Counted from the first letter of the stretch, positions 42,831 to 51,960 are shown. The stretch is DNA of 64,000 nucleotides from a bacterium D16-76 (GCA_009917445.1 QZEE01000005.1:62001-126000), one strand, 5' to 3'. The notes: generated by a model not told the origin, from the letters alone. Numbers and translations are program-made.

Positions 42831-43664
42831 TCACTTCAGGTCTTTTCTGGCAAACAGCACCAGGCCCACAAAAATACTGGCAAGGCTTATCCCCAAATCA
42901 CACAATGCAAAGCGCAAAGGGTTTGTGATTCCCATGCCCGCGCACTGTATCGCCTGGTTTACAGGCAGGAAGTCGTTGAGGAACTCATAGACGGCCCGCT
43001 TTATACCGGTCAGGTAGGCGGGGTTGGGGACGCTGTCATCGGCTATCTCCATGCCCTTTTCTGTAAACGTCACCATGCCCTCATTCGTGGGCGGCTCGCT
43101 TAAGGCGCCGTTTATCACAGTAGCGGCGACAAACAGCACCATGGGGATGATGAGGCATATGGTGGACGCGACAGCTTTATTGGGGCACAGCATACTCACC
43201 AGCACGTAAATGGACGTGACCGCGACGGCCACCAAAATGCTGAGAAGCGCGGTCACCACAAAGGCCATGGCGGGCGCTTTCGCGGCACCCAGCAGGAAGA
43301 GGGAGATTACTGTGGCGGGTACGGCAAAAGCCAGGCACAAAAGCAAGGTCCCTATGACGCACACCACCCAGTTGGACATATAGATCTCATTGCGGGTGCG
43401 GCCCACCATCATTTTGTTGCGGATGGTGCCGTCGCTGTAGTCTATGCCCAGGTACAGGCTGATGAACACCGCCGCCGCGATACAGATAAACGGCGTATAA
43501 TTAAAGACAAGGTCATCCGGCGCGAAAACCGTGTTATAGCGCAGGCTGTCAAAATATTGTGCCACCGGAAGATAGACGCCCAGCACCGCCATGCCCAAAA
43601 AACAGATTAAAAAGGCCGAATCCTTTTTTAACCGGGCAAAGCCCGCGAAAACCAGCTTATTCAT
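42831..43664 (-). CDS. ABC-2 type transporter permease
   Basis: A 277-residue permease with six predicted helices; LGIDYSDGTIRNKMMVGRTR follows the second helix. A large outside loop lies near residues 195-240. GGAGGTG sits 8 bases before ATG 43664, and the start lies within the last codons of the ATPase gene (overlap of 8 bases). With the other permease and the ATPase it would form an exporter for a peptide antibiotic or similar molecule. Confidence 0.86.
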   Translation of the reverse strand: MNKLVFAGFARLKKDSAFLICFLGMAVLGVYLPVAQYFDSLRYNTVFAPDDLVFNYTPFICIAAAVFISLYLGIDYSDGTIRNKMMVGRTRNEIYMSNWVVCVIGTLLLCLAFAVPATVISLFLLGAAKAPAMAFVVTALLSILVAVAVTSIYVLVSMLCPNKAVASTICLIIPMVLFVAATVINGALSEPPTNEGMVTFTEKGMEIADDSVPNPAYLTGIKRAVYEFLNDFLPVNQAIQCAGMGITNPLRFALCDLGISLASIFVGLVLFARKDLK

Positions 43665-44571
43665 GATGGGCACCTCCTACCAGATTGATGAAATAGCTTT
43701 CCAGAGACTCGTCCCGCTCCTGCATGGAGAGCACCTGGCAGCCTTCTTCATCCAGGGCTTTAATGAGGTGGGTAATGTTCATGGCGTCGTAGACGTCGGC
43801 GGTGGAGTCGTCTACAATGCTGTATTTCAGCACCATGCTGTCCAGCACCCGGGAGAGGGCTTTGGTATCGCTGACGGTAAGGCGGGTGCACTTGCGACAC
43901 TGGGATTCCAGGTCTTCGGCGCTGACCTCCTTTACCATATGGCCCCGGTCGATAAAGCCGTAGTGGGTGGCAAGGCGGGAAAGCTCGTCTAAAATATGGC
44001 TGGAAATGAGGACGGTGATTTGGCGCTCGCGGTTCAGGCGCAAAATCAGCTCGCGCATTTCGATAATGCCCTGGGGGTCCAGGCCGTTGGTAGGTTCGTC
44101 CAGGACTAAAAAGTCCGGGTCGCCGGCAAGGGCCACGGCTATGCCCAGCCGCTGGCGCATGCCCAGGGAAAAGTTGCGGGCTTTCTTTTTGCCGGTGTCC
44201 CCCAGGCCCACGAGCTCCAAAAGCTCGGGGATGCCGGAAAAGTCCGGCCGGCCCAGCACCAGGTATTGCTCTTTCAGGTTTTCCTCGGCGGTCAAGTGCA
44301 GGTAGATGGAGGGGGACTCTACCACAGCCCCCATGCGTCGGCGGGCCATGACGATATCTTTCTGGGTATTTTGCAGGCCATACAGGGTGTAAGCCCCGGC
44401 GGTAGGGTGCTGCAAGCCGCAGATAAGCCGGATCAGGGTAGTTTTACCCGCGCCGTTCTTGCCCACAAAGCCATAAATAGCCCCTTTGGGCACATGGATG
44501 GAAAAATCCTCCAGGGCCTTAAAGTGGCGGTAATGCTTGGAAAGCCCGCTGCAAGTCAACACATATTCCAT
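43657..44571 (-). CDS. ABC transporter ATPase, BcrA/LanF-like
   Basis: A 304-residue ATPase. Walker A GFVGKNGAGKTTLIRLICG, signature FSLGMRQRLGIAVAL, Walker B FLVLDEPTNGLDP and the H-loop SSHILDEL are all present. The residue at the Q-loop is Glu (MGAVVESPSIYLHLT), the E-loop that marks lantibiotic and bacitracin resistance ATPases. AAAGGAGG precedes ATG 44571. The promoter upstream carries repeated GTAAAG boxes. Export or removal of an antimicrobial peptide is the likely role, by family. Confidence 0.92.
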   Translation of the reverse strand: MEYVLTCSGLSKHYRHFKALEDFSIHVPKGAIYGFVGKNGAGKTTLIRLICGLQHPTAGAYTLYGLQNTQKDIVMARRRMGAVVESPSIYLHLTAEENLKEQYLVLGRPDFSGIPELLELVGLGDTGKKKARNFSLGMRQRLGIAVALAGDPDFLVLDEPTNGLDPQGIIEMRELILRLNRERQITVLISSHILDELSRLATHYGFIDRGHMVKEVSAEDLESQCRKCTRLTVSDTKALSRVLDSMVLKYSIVDDSTADVYDAMNITHLIKALDEEGCQVLSMQERDESLESYFINLVGGAHHE

Positions 44572-44601
44572 AAGTGTGAACCTCCTTTATGTGATGCCCC
44601 C

Positions 44602-44659
44602 ATTATACACCCCAAAGGTAAAGACAGCGGTAAAGAAAACCGTAAAGAAACCGTAAAAA
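44602..44659 (-). promoter_or_regulatory. ABC operon promoter with four direct repeats
   Basis: A -10 TATAAT (44602-44607 on the minus strand) has no good -35, but GTAAAG-type boxes begin at 44618, 44630, 44642 and 44653 (plus-strand view), spaced 12, 12 and 11 bases. Such repeats every helical turn upstream of a weak promoter are typical sites for OmpR-family activators, here probably the regulator at 44782. Confidence 0.75.
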
Positions 44660-44699
44660 TCCCCACCCAAAACGCGGGCGTACCCGTATAAAAAAGCAC

Positions 44700-44780
44700 C
44701 CCGCCCCGTGCGCGGGAAGCGGAGCGTGGGGTCCTTAGGGGCCGGGGGCCCCTAAGCGGGTGCAGGGCAGAGCCCTGCTG
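44700..44780. repeat. Intergenic repeat (module B variant)
   Basis: GCGGGAAGCGGAGCGTGGGG followed by arms TTAGGGGCC/GGCCCCTAA and a GCAGGGC/GCCCTGC hairpin just before the regulator stop. Confidence 0.8.
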
Positions 44781-44781
44781 T

Positions 44782-45438
44782 TCACCCCAGCTTAAACCCA
44801 ATACCCCAAACGGCCTCAATGTAATTCTCACCGGTGGCGTCCCGAAGCTTCTTGCGCAGGTTGCTGACGTGCTGTTTAAGGCTGGATTCGGTGCAGTCGG
44901 GGGTGTCCAGGGCGATGTTCTCTAGCAGGGCGCTTTTGGAGATGGGCTTTTCGGGGTCCTGCAAAAGCTGCTTGAGGATGGCGAACTCGGTCTTTGTCAG
45001 CTTAATGGGCTGGCCCTGGGCGGTGAGCTGGCGGGCGTTTAAGTCCAGGCACAGGCCCTGGTAGGCGAGCTGGCCGCTGCGGGCGGCCTGGCCTTTGCGC
45101 ATGGCTACCACTATGCGGGCCAAAAGCTCTTTGGGTTCAAAGGGCTTGGTGATGTAGTCGGCGGCGCCGGCCAGAAGAAGGTCGACTTTGCCGGCTACGT
45201 CGGCTTTGGCGCTTAGCACCAGCACCGGTATGCCCTGGATGTGGGGCAGGACCTCTTCGCCGGAAAGGCCGGGGAGCATGAGGTCTAAAAGGGCCAGGTC
45301 GGGCTTGTGCTGGGAGAGGAGGTACAGGGCCTCGGTGCCTGAGTAGGCCCGCAGGGTGGCGTAGCCCTCCCGGTGCAGGAGGTCCTCCAGCATGTCGCCG
45401 ATATAGATGTCGTCGTCGATGATGGCTATGGTTTTCAT
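44782..45438 (-). CDS. OmpR-family response regulator of the ABC locus
   Basis: A 218-residue regulator. AIIDDDIYIGDMLEDLL and the Asp in LALLDLMLPGLSGEEV form the receiver site, with VLVLSAKADVAGKV and ITKPFEPKELLAR. The winged helix begins near 125 (LTKTEFAILKQLLQDPEKPI, SSLKQHVSNLRKKL, AVWGIGFKLG). The protein resembles the VraR/BceR/CprR-like regulators placed beside drug-export ABC genes. ATG 45438 has GGGAGAAAACC upstream. The gene follows a TraX-like gene by 53 bases. Confidence 0.93.
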   Translation of the reverse strand: MKTIAIIDDDIYIGDMLEDLLHREGYATLRAYSGTEALYLLSQHKPDLALLDLMLPGLSGEEVLPHIQGIPVLVLSAKADVAGKVDLLLAGAADYITKPFEPKELLARIVVAMRKGQAARSGQLAYQGLCLDLNARQLTAQGQPIKLTKTEFAILKQLLQDPEKPISKSALLENIALDTPDCTESSLKQHVSNLRKKLRDATGENYIEAVWGIGFKLG

Positions 45439-45491
45439 GGTTTTCTCCCTGATGCCCCGGCTTTTGGCCGGCTTCTGTAGAGGGGCGGGGG

Positions 45492-46139
45492 TTAAATCCC
45501 CCTTTGCAAAAAGTAGAGGCACACCAGTACCGCCAGGTGGGCCGGGTATAGTATGTACAGCAAATAGCGGGGGGCGCGCCTGCCCCGCTGGCCGTTATAA
45601 AAAAGCAGGGGCACGGCGGCGAAGATGGCCCAGATTTGGAAAAGGCTGTGGTGGTAGGCGCAGTAGAGCAGGGTACAGCTGGCAAGCACCAGGGGGATGG
45701 CCCAGCGCCTGCCCCGGAAAACATAGAACAGCACCACCAGCAGCACCCCGTAAAAGCCATAGCTGAAACCGCCTGCCTGGGCCAGCAGGGCCAGGGCGGG
45801 TACGCCCAGGTACCAGGGGCCGCCCCGCCGGGCACAGCACAAGGCCCCCAAAGACAGCAGCAGGGCAAAAAGGATGTTGCTGGGCCGGAGGCCTATAAGC
45901 CGGTGGTAGATCATCAGCTGGTAGGGGATTTCGGCCAGGAGGGCAAAAAAGAGCAGCCGGGCCGCATATTTTTTCAGGTTGGAGGTGTGGGCGAAGCCCT
46001 CGCTTAGCAGGAAGGCGAAGATGGGGAACGACAGCCGGCCTACGGCCCGCAGCATGGGCAGGGCGGGGAAAAAGGTGTAGCCCATGTGGTCTATGAGCAT
46101 GGTGAAAAAGGCCAGCCACTGCAAGGCGGCGGAAGTCAT
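45492..46139 (-). CDS. TraX-like membrane protein
   Basis: A 215-residue protein with about eight membrane helices. MLIDHMGYTFF, GRLSFPIFAFLLSEGFAHT and YRLIGLRPSNILFALLLS-like stretches identify the TraX family (named after pilin acetylation on F plasmids; the chromosomal members have no settled role). GAAAGGGGC precedes the ATG. It has its own promoter and leads into the regulator gene. Confidence 0.85.
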   Translation of the reverse strand: MTSAALQWLAFFTMLIDHMGYTFFPALPMLRAVGRLSFPIFAFLLSEGFAHTSNLKKYAARLLFFALLAEIPYQLMIYHRLIGLRPSNILFALLLSLGALCCARRGGPWYLGVPALALLAQAGGFSYGFYGVLLVVLFYVFRGRRWAIPLVLASCTLLYCAYHHSLFQIWAIFAAVPLLFYNGQRGRRAPRYLLYILYPAHLAVLVCLYFLQRGI

Positions 46140-46177
46140 AAAACCAGCCCCTTTCTTTTTTGAAAATGGCTGGAATT

Positions 46178-46207
46178 ATTATGGCACACCCGCCCCCCGC
46201 TTGTCAA
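46178..46207 (-). promoter_or_regulatory. Promoter of the traX-like/regulator unit
   Basis: Minus-strand TTGACA (46202-46207) and CATAAT (46178-46183) with an 18-base spacer. Confidence 0.72.
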
Positions 46208-46302
46208 CCGCCCTATTTTGTTGTAAAATGGAGGCAGGAGGCCTGGGCGGTTTACCGGCGCCGCCTCGGGCGAATCTATGGAAATGAATAGAGGGATTGC
46301 AC

Positions 46303-46935
46303 ATGACAAAGCAAAAACGGGCCCTGCTGGCGGTAGAGGCCCTGAAAAAAGAGTACCCGGGGGCCGTATGCTCCCTGCAATACACCGACCCTTTACAGCT
46401 GCTTATTGCCACCCGGCTTTCGGCCCAGTGCACCGATGCCCGGGTGAACCTGGTGACCCCCGCCCTGTTTGCCCGCTTCCCCACCTTGGAGGATTTCTGC
46501 CAGGGCACCGAGGAGGAGATCAGCGGGCTGATACGGTCCTGCGGGTTTTATAAGATCAAGTCAAAGGATATTTTAGCGGCCTGCCGCATGATACGGGATG
46601 AGTTCGGCGGAAGGGTGCCGGACACCATAGAAGACCTGACCCGCCTGCCCGGCGTAGGCCGCAAGACCGCCAACCTGATTATAGGCGACATCTACCACAA
46701 GCCCGCCGTTGTTACGGACACCCATTTTATCCGCATTACCGGCCGCCTGGGGCTGACCGGCAGCACCGCGCCCCAAAAGGTCGAAACAGACCTGCGGGCC
46801 CTGCTGCCCCCAGAGGAATCCAACGACTTCTGCCACCGCACTGTCCTCCACGGCCGGGCCGTCTGCACCGCCCGCAAGGCCCACTGCGAGAAGTGCTGCA
46901 TGGCGGGGTTTTGCCCTACGGCGGAGGGCCAGTAG
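46303..46935 (+). CDS. nth: Endonuclease III
   Basis: A 210-residue DNA glycosylase/AP lyase removing oxidised pyrimidines. The helix-hairpin-helix LTRLPGVGRKTANLIIGD and the catalytic Asp in VVTDTHFIRI are present, as is ATRLSAQCTDARVN. The C-terminal 4Fe-4S site has the exact C-x6-C-x2-C-x5-C spacing (from CTARKAHC onward). GAGGGATT precedes ATG 46303. It is divergent from the traX-like gene. Confidence 0.96.
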   Translation: MTKQKRALLAVEALKKEYPGAVCSLQYTDPLQLLIATRLSAQCTDARVNLVTPALFARFPTLEDFCQGTEEEISGLIRSCGFYKIKSKDILAACRMIRDEFGGRVPDTIEDLTRLPGVGRKTANLIIGDIYHKPAVVTDTHFIRITGRLGLTGSTAPQKVETDLRALLPPEESNDFCHRTVLHGRAVCTARKAHCEKCCMAGFCPTAEGQ

Positions 46936-47100
46936 GGTTTTGGGGCTGCCGTCTCGCCTCCCGGCTCGGTCGGTTGCTGGACGTGTGCCACTGGCACACA
47001 GCAACCCCCATACCCTGGCCAGGGGGGATGATCCCCCCTGGACCCCCAACGCGTTTGCCCCACCAGCGCGGTGAGGGGATTGGAGGTTGCCGCACCCTTA
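46936..47100. repeat. Intergenic repeat (module A)
   Basis: GGTTTTGGGGCTGCCGTCTC, CTCCCGGCTCGGTCGGTTGC, then a GTGTGCCACTGGCACAC palindrome and AGCAACCCCCATACCC, followed by CCAGGGGGGATGATCCCCCC. It begins one base after the nth stop. Confidence 0.87.
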
Positions 47101-47132
47101 AGGGGGGTGGGGGCTTTTCTGGTTTATTTAGG

Positions 47133-47161
47133 TTGACAAAAGGGTGGGAATGGAGGATAAT
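47133..47161 (+). promoter_or_regulatory. Promoter of the MalY/PatB-like gene
   Basis: TTGACA (47133-47138) and GATAAT (47156-47161) with a 17-base spacer. Confidence 0.82.
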
Positions 47162-47224
47162 ATTTTTGTCGAAGAAGGGCGGGGCTGGGCCTGCGCCTGT
47201 AGATTTTTTGGAGGTATTGTTGCT

Positions 47225-48391
47225 ATGAAATACGATTTTGAGACGTTAGTGGACCGCTCGGCCCATGGCTCTGGCAAGTGGGCGGCTATGCGGGAGAAGA
47301 ACCCCGACACCAAAGAGGGCGTTGTGCCTTTTTCGGTGGCGGACATGGAATTTAAGAACGCCCCGGAGATCGCCCAGGGCTTGAAGGCCTACATGGATAC
47401 CCATATCCTGGGCTACACCGGCCCCACCCAGGAGTACCTGGACACGGTGTGCCAGTGGATGAAGGATCAGCACAGCTGGGACGTTAAGCCGGAGCACATT
47501 GTGTGCACCTGCGGCGTGGTTTCGGCTTTGTTTGTGGCGGTTAAGGCCTTTTGCCAGCCTGGGGACGGCGTGATCGTGATGCCACCGGTCTACTACCCCT
47601 TCTACGCGGCGGCGGAAAACGGCGGGTGTGAGGTTGTGCGGTGCCCGCTGATTTATGAAGATCATACATATTCTATGGATTTTGATTTGCTGGAAAAGCT
47701 GGCTGCGCAGCCGGAAAATAAGATGCTCATTTTTTGCAGCCCCCACAACCCTGTGGGCCGCGTCTGGACGGCGGAAGAGCTGCGCCGGGTGGGCGAGATC
47801 TGCTTGAAGAACGACGTGCGTGTCATTAGCGATGAGATCCATTTTGATTTGATTATGCCTGGGTACGAGCACACCGTTTTCCCCAATGCCGGGGATTTCG
47901 GCGATAAGATTATGGTCTGCACCGCCCCCAGCAAGACCTTTAACCTGGCTGCTATGCAGACCTCTAACATTATCATCCCCTGTGAGGCCGACCGGGAAGC
48001 CTTTAAAAAGGAGCTGGGCCACGGCGGGCCCGGCGCTTTGGGCCTGGAAGCCTGCCGCATCGCCTACACCCAGTGCAAGCCCTGGATGGCGGAAATGCTG
48101 GAAACCATCTACAGCAACTACCAGTTTGCCGTGGGTTTCTTGAAGGAGCGCCTGCCGGAGATTGCCGCTATCCCCCTGCAGGGCACCTACCTGCTTTGGC
48201 TGGACTGCACTGCCTTTGGCAAGACCGCCCAGGAGCTGGAAGAGATTATGGTACAGAAAGGGCAGCTTTTCTTTGACGAGGGATATGTCTTTGGGCCCGA
48301 GGGCGAGGGCTTTGAACGGGTGAACCTGGCGGTACCCCAGTGGGTACTGAAAGAGGGCTTGGAGCGCATGGAAAAGGCCCTGCGTTCTTAA
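47225..48391 (+). CDS. MalY/PatB-family PLP aminotransferase (cystathionine beta-lyase-like)
   Basis: A 388-residue fold-type I PLP enzyme. VVPFSVADMEFKNAPEI is the MalY/PatB signature, then CTCGVVSALFVAVKAF, FCSPHNPVGRVW, SDEIHFDLIMPG and the PLP-binding Lys in TAPSKTFNLAAMQ. Members cleave the C-S bond of cystathionine or cysteine conjugates. GGAGGTATTG precedes ATG 47225. Single gene unit between promoter and terminator. Confidence 0.93.
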   Translation: MKYDFETLVDRSAHGSGKWAAMREKNPDTKEGVVPFSVADMEFKNAPEIAQGLKAYMDTHILGYTGPTQEYLDTVCQWMKDQHSWDVKPEHIVCTCGVVSALFVAVKAFCQPGDGVIVMPPVYYPFYAAAENGGCEVVRCPLIYEDHTYSMDFDLLEKLAAQPENKMLIFCSPHNPVGRVWTAEELRRVGEICLKNDVRVISDEIHFDLIMPGYEHTVFPNAGDFGDKIMVCTAPSKTFNLAAMQTSNIIIPCEADREAFKKELGHGGPGALGLEACRIAYTQCKPWMAEMLETIYSNYQFAVGFLKERLPEIAAIPLQGTYLLWLDCTAFGKTAQELEEIMVQKGQLFFDEGYVFGPEGEGFERVNLAVPQWVLKEGLERMEKALRS

Positions 48392-48429
48392 AAATTATAG
48401 GCTGCCGCGCCTGTGGGCGCATCCTTTTG

Positions 48430-48465
48430 AAACGCTGGCCTTGTTTGGGGCTGGCGTTTCTTTTT
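48430..48465 (+). terminator. Terminator after the MalY/PatB-like gene
   Basis: AAACGCTGGCC pairs with GGCTGGCGTTT (11 bp with two G-U), loop of 8, followed by CTTTTT. Confidence 0.88.
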
Positions 48466-48657
48466 GAGCTTTTTTGGGGTTTCAGTCAGTTTTTTTGTGA
48501 TTTTGTGCGGTTGGCGGCCGCTATTATACCTATTTTTCCCAGCTGCTTTCCCCTGCCGGCATCCCGCGCGGCTTATAAAAGGGGGGCGCCACAGCCATTT
48601 TGCGCTGCGCCGCCCCTCTTTGGATTGTTTTGCCTTATGTGCCGGAAAATGGCCTGC

Positions 48658-49257
48658 TTATTTGGCTTTTTTTAGCCAGAGGTACACCACCAGCAGCGCC
48701 GCCCCATAAAGGGCGGCAAATGCCGCCACCTGGATAAACCCGGTGGGATACGCCCGGAACTGCCGCGCAAAGAAGAACCCTACCGCCATGGCGCAGGGCA
48801 GGAACAGCCCCAGCGCCCAGTCGATCATTTTGATGGGGAAGGGGGCCTCCTGCCGGAAGACGATCTTCCCCGCAAAGTACCAGACCACCCCGGCCACCTG
48901 TATAAGCATGCTGGACCATAGCACGCTATCGGTCTGTAAATCGTACCACCTGCCAAAAGCTGTCAACAGCCCTACGGCCATAAGCCCCGCGGACACCACG
49001 TACTGTACCTGGCCTATGGCTTCCCGGTTCCAGCCCTTTTTTTGGGGGGCGGGGGCTGGGCTGCTGCCTTTTAAAAGATAGTCGGTGGTGACGCCAAAAA
49101 ATTCGCTGAGCGCCAGCACCTTTTCCAGCTCGGGGGCCGATTCCCCCAGCTCCCACTTGCTTACCGCCTGCCGGGACACCCCCGCCGCTTCCGCCAGCTG
49201 CTCTTGGGAGAGGCCCCGGGATTTGCGCAGTTCCTGCAGCCGTTCATCAAGTCCCAT
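48658..49257 (-). CDS. HTH (XRE) regulator with membrane tail
   Basis: A 199-residue protein. Residues 1-60 are a Cro/C1-type helix-turn-helix ([38 protein letters not shown]). After a short Pro-rich linker come four hydrophobic segments ([66 protein letters not shown]), so the regulator is bound to the membrane. Such proteins are frequent in Clostridia and of unknown signal. ATG 49257 (MGLDERLQ) is preferred; upstream in-frame starts lack a proper site. Confidence 0.88.
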   Translation of the reverse strand: MGLDERLQELRKSRGLSQEQLAEAAGVSRQAVSKWELGESAPELEKVLALSEFFGVTTDYLLKGSSPAPAPQKKGWNREAIGQVQYVVSAGLMAVGLLTAFGRWYDLQTDSVLWSSMLIQVAGVVWYFAGKIVFRQEAPFPIKMIDWALGLFLPCAMAVGFFFARQFRAYPTGFIQVAAFAALYGAALLVVYLWLKKAK

Positions 49258-49362
49258 AATTTTCGCCATCCTTTCCGCCCTATGGGCACTTTCAGTATAG
49301 CGGTTTAGCTGGTTGCGGGCTACCAACCCCCTGTAGGGATGCCGCAACCACCGGTTGCACCT

Positions 49363-50328
49363 TTATGGGAAGGCCCGGAATTCCCGCAAAAACCAGGGCT
49401 CGCCGGCGGTGAAGGACCGGCCGTTTAAGTACTCTAAGGGCCCGGCGGGGGTGGTGAAGTCAAAACGGAGCTTATAGGAGCACAGCGCCTGGTAGGGGAA
49501 CCCGGTCTTTTTGTTCACGGCGTTTTTCCCATACTTGCCGTCCCCGGCCAGGGGGTGGCCGATGGCCGCGAAATGGGCCCGTATCTGGTGGGTGCGGCCG
49601 GTTAGCAGCTCTACTTCTAAAAGGGAAAAGCCCTGCCGCTCTTCCAGTACCCGGTACCGGGTGCGGATGCTCTTGCCGCCTGGGGATGGCTTTTGGGAGA
49701 TGTAGACGCGGTTTTGAACCTCGTTCTTTTCCAAATAGCCGGTAAGCAGGGCCTCTTCTTCCTCCATGCGGCCGCACACCACGCAGAGGTATAGCTTTTG
49801 CATTTCCCGGTCCTTTACCTTTTGGTTCAGGACCCGCAGGGCTTCGGCGTTTTTGGCCGCCATAACCAGGCCCCCGGTGTTGCGGTCTATGCGGTTGACC
49901 AGGGCCGGGGCAAAGGAATTCTCTTCCTGGGGGTCGTACTCCCCCCGGTCGTAAAGCAGGTGCTGCACCCGGGCGATGAGGGAATCGAAATGGTAATGCT
50001 CATCTGGGTGGACGATAAGGCCGGGCTTTTTGTCCAACAGCATCATGTGGCTGTCCTCATAGACAATGGAGACGGCTTTGGGGGCTTTCATAAAGTCAAA
50101 GGCTTCTGGGGATTTCTGGAAAAAATCCTCCTGCCAGTAAAGGCTTAGCTGGTCCCCTACGTTTAGGCGCTGGTCGGCCTTGCAGCGCTTGCCGTTTACC
50201 TTTACGTCTTTGGTGCGCACGCATTTGTACAGTACAGGCGGGGGCAGGTTGGGGTAGGCCTTCAGCAAAAACTTGTCCAGCCGCTGGCCCGCGTCGTTTT
50301 TTTCTATGTCTACGATTTTCCTGGGCAT
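49363..50328 (-). CDS. RluA-family pseudouridine synthase
   Basis: A 321-residue enzyme making pseudouridine in rRNA. The N-terminal S4 RNA-binding domain (NDAGQRLDKFLLKAYPNLPP) is followed by the synthase with VNRIDRNTGGLVMAAK, whose Asp is catalytic (RLD appears as RID), and LLTGRTHQIRAHFAAIGHPL. The position in rRNA cannot be assigned. ATG 50328 has GGGAGGTAGGC upstream. It follows the exporter gene by four bases and is probably cotranscribed with it. Confidence 0.93.
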   Translation of the reverse strand: MPRKIVDIEKNDAGQRLDKFLLKAYPNLPPPVLYKCVRTKDVKVNGKRCKADQRLNVGDQLSLYWQEDFFQKSPEAFDFMKAPKAVSIVYEDSHMMLLDKKPGLIVHPDEHYHFDSLIARVQHLLYDRGEYDPQEENSFAPALVNRIDRNTGGLVMAAKNAEALRVLNQKVKDREMQKLYLCVVCGRMEEEEALLTGYLEKNEVQNRVYISQKPSPGGKSIRTRYRVLEERQGFSLLEVELLTGRTHQIRAHFAAIGHPLAGDGKYGKNAVNKKTGFPYQALCSYKLRFDFTTPAGPLEYLNGRSFTAGEPWFLREFRAFP

Positions 50329-50332
50329 GGGC

Positions 50333-50794
50333 CTACCTCCCCTCCCGCCGCCAGGTAAAGAGGAACCGGGGCAGCGAAAGCACGATGCCGATCCCCAATG
50401 CAATGGCTACGGCGATTTTGATGGTCTCCAGGCCGGTGCTCATGGCCAGGGAGTTGTCGCTCATAAAGAAATGGTAACCGGTATAGTAGATGCCCGCCCC
50501 GGGCACCAGGGGGAAGATGCCGCAGATCAAAAAAACGGTCACCGGGGCCTTGCGGGCAAAGGAGAACACCCGCGACACCCAGGTGAGGGCTACGGTAGCA
50601 AAAAACGACGCCCCCACGGCGCCCGCGCCCAAGCCCATGGCCGCCAGGTACACCAGCCAGCCTACGGCCCCGGTGGCGCCGGTGCAAAGCCACTCCCGCC
50701 GGGGGGTGTGGAAGATGATGGAAAAGGCCACGGTGGACACAAAGGCCACCGCTGTCTGGAAGGCCCACTGTAAAATCACGATGGGGGGGATCAT
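50333..50794 (-). CDS. Threonine/serine exporter, small subunit (YjjB/DUF3815-like)
   Basis: A 153-residue protein with four to five membrane helices; LICGIFPLVPGAGIYYTGYHF is the hallmark. It corresponds to the C-terminal half of corynebacterial ThrE. The ATG overlaps the stop of the upstream gene (ATGA), so the two halves are made together as a split exporter. Confidence 0.9.
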   Translation of the reverse strand: MIPPIVILQWAFQTAVAFVSTVAFSIIFHTPRREWLCTGATGAVGWLVYLAAMGLGAGAVGASFFATVALTWVSRVFSFARKAPVTVFLICGIFPLVPGAGIYYTGYHFFMSDNSLAMSTGLETIKIAVAIALGIGIVLSLPRFLFTWRREGR

Positions 50795-51564
50795 AGCAGC
50801 GCACCCCCTGTCATAAGGGAAAGCAGGCGCACCACTACGCCTACCCCTACGGCAATGCAGCCGCCTACCAGCACGGCGTCCAGCATGCGGATGGCGCCGC
50901 TTAAGTAGTCGCCGTTAAAAAAGTCCCGGATAGAGGTGGTAAGGGCCACCCCGGGCACCAGGCGTATGATGGAGCCGATGATGATCTTGTCCATATTCTC
51001 CCCCAGCCCTATGAGGAAAAACACCGCCCCGCAAAAGGTCACCAGGGCGCTGGCGGAAAGGTTTGTCAAGAATTTGGAAAGGCCCCGGCGGCCTGCCCCG
51101 TACAGGTAGAATTCCAGGGCTATGCCGCAGACAAAGGCAATGGAGGCGTCGCGCCAGCTGCCCCCAAACAGGTAGCTGAAGCAGGCGCTGCCCACCGCGC
51201 AGGCCAGCACCGCTAAGGGCAGGGCGGAGTAGGGCATGTCCCCCACGCCCTCTAAAATGCCGAAGGCCTCGGCTACGGTGTGCCTGCCCTGGGCGATCTC
51301 ACGGGAAAGCTGGTTTACCGCCATAATACGGCCAAAGTGGATGGTGGTGCTGGGCACGTGCTTTAGGCGTGCGGCATGCTCTACCCCCCGTTCTATGCCC
51401 GTGGCGAAAATGGCGTTTGTCAATACGTACACGTCAAAGGTGTCGATCTCATAGGCCCGTGCCACCCGCTCCATGGTTTCCTGCACGCGGGAGATTTCGG
51501 CCCCGTTTTTTAACAGCGTCTCCCCCATCTGGAAGGAGAGCTCCAAAGCGCTGGTCTTGTCCAT
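50791..51564 (-). CDS. Threonine/serine exporter, large subunit (YjjP/DUF1212-like)
   Basis: A 257-residue protein, the N-terminal ThrE half. MGETLLKNGAEISRVQETMERVA is the family signature on the inside, then five membrane segments from about residue 115, with IGSIIRLVPGVALTTSIRDFFNGDY as the conserved re-entrant part. It begins three bases after the SdpI-like gene and overlaps its partner. Confidence 0.92.
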   Translation of the reverse strand: MDKTSALELSFQMGETLLKNGAEISRVQETMERVARAYEIDTFDVYVLTNAIFATGIERGVEHAARLKHVPSTTIHFGRIMAVNQLSREIAQGRHTVAEAFGILEGVGDMPYSALPLAVLACAVGSACFSYLFGGSWRDASIAFVCGIALEFYLYGAGRRGLSKFLTNLSASALVTFCGAVFFLIGLGENMDKIIIGSIIRLVPGVALTTSIRDFFNGDYLSGAIRMLDAVLVGGCIAVGVGVVVRLLSLMTGGALL

Positions 51565-51567
51565 CCT

Positions 51568-51960
51568 TTATTCCTCTCCGGCGCGGGGGGCGCCGTCCTT
51601 ATCAAAATTTTTGTGCAGGGCCACCTCGGTAGGCAGGATGGTGAGGAGCATGGCCCCACATTCCAGCAGCACCAGCCCGCCGCCTATCCAGCCGGTGGTG
51701 TCCTTATCCAGCTGCAAAACCAGCAGGATGATAAAGGCGACCACCGTCACCGGCAGGGAGACCAGCCCGATCTTCCACCACAGCCGGCCTATGTACTGGT
51801 GGGCAAAGGCGTTTGCCAGGTCGCTTTTGCCGGACAGGGGCGTGCGGTAGCCGAAAGCGCTGTTCCGCCCGGGCGTATGCCGGGTAAAGTACCAGCCTAC
51901 CCCTAAAAACGTGGCCGGCATGAGCAGGCTGCAGAAAAAAAGGAAAAACCAGAACATCAT
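51568..51960 (-). CDS. SdpI-family membrane protein
   Basis: A 130-residue protein with three membrane helices. GRNSAFGYRTPLSGKSDLA and AHQYIGRLWWKIG are the SdpI family core. Bacillus SdpI gives immunity to the SdpC toxin; most family members have unknown roles. GGGAGGCGGCG precedes ATG 51960. It heads the run SdpI - ThrE large - ThrE small - RluA. Confidence 0.87.
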   Translation of the reverse strand: MMFWFFLFFCSLLMPATFLGVGWYFTRHTPGRNSAFGYRTPLSGKSDLANAFAHQYIGRLWWKIGLVSLPVTVVAFIILLVLQLDKDTTGWIGGGLVLLECGAMLLTILPTEVALHKNFDKDGAPRAGEE

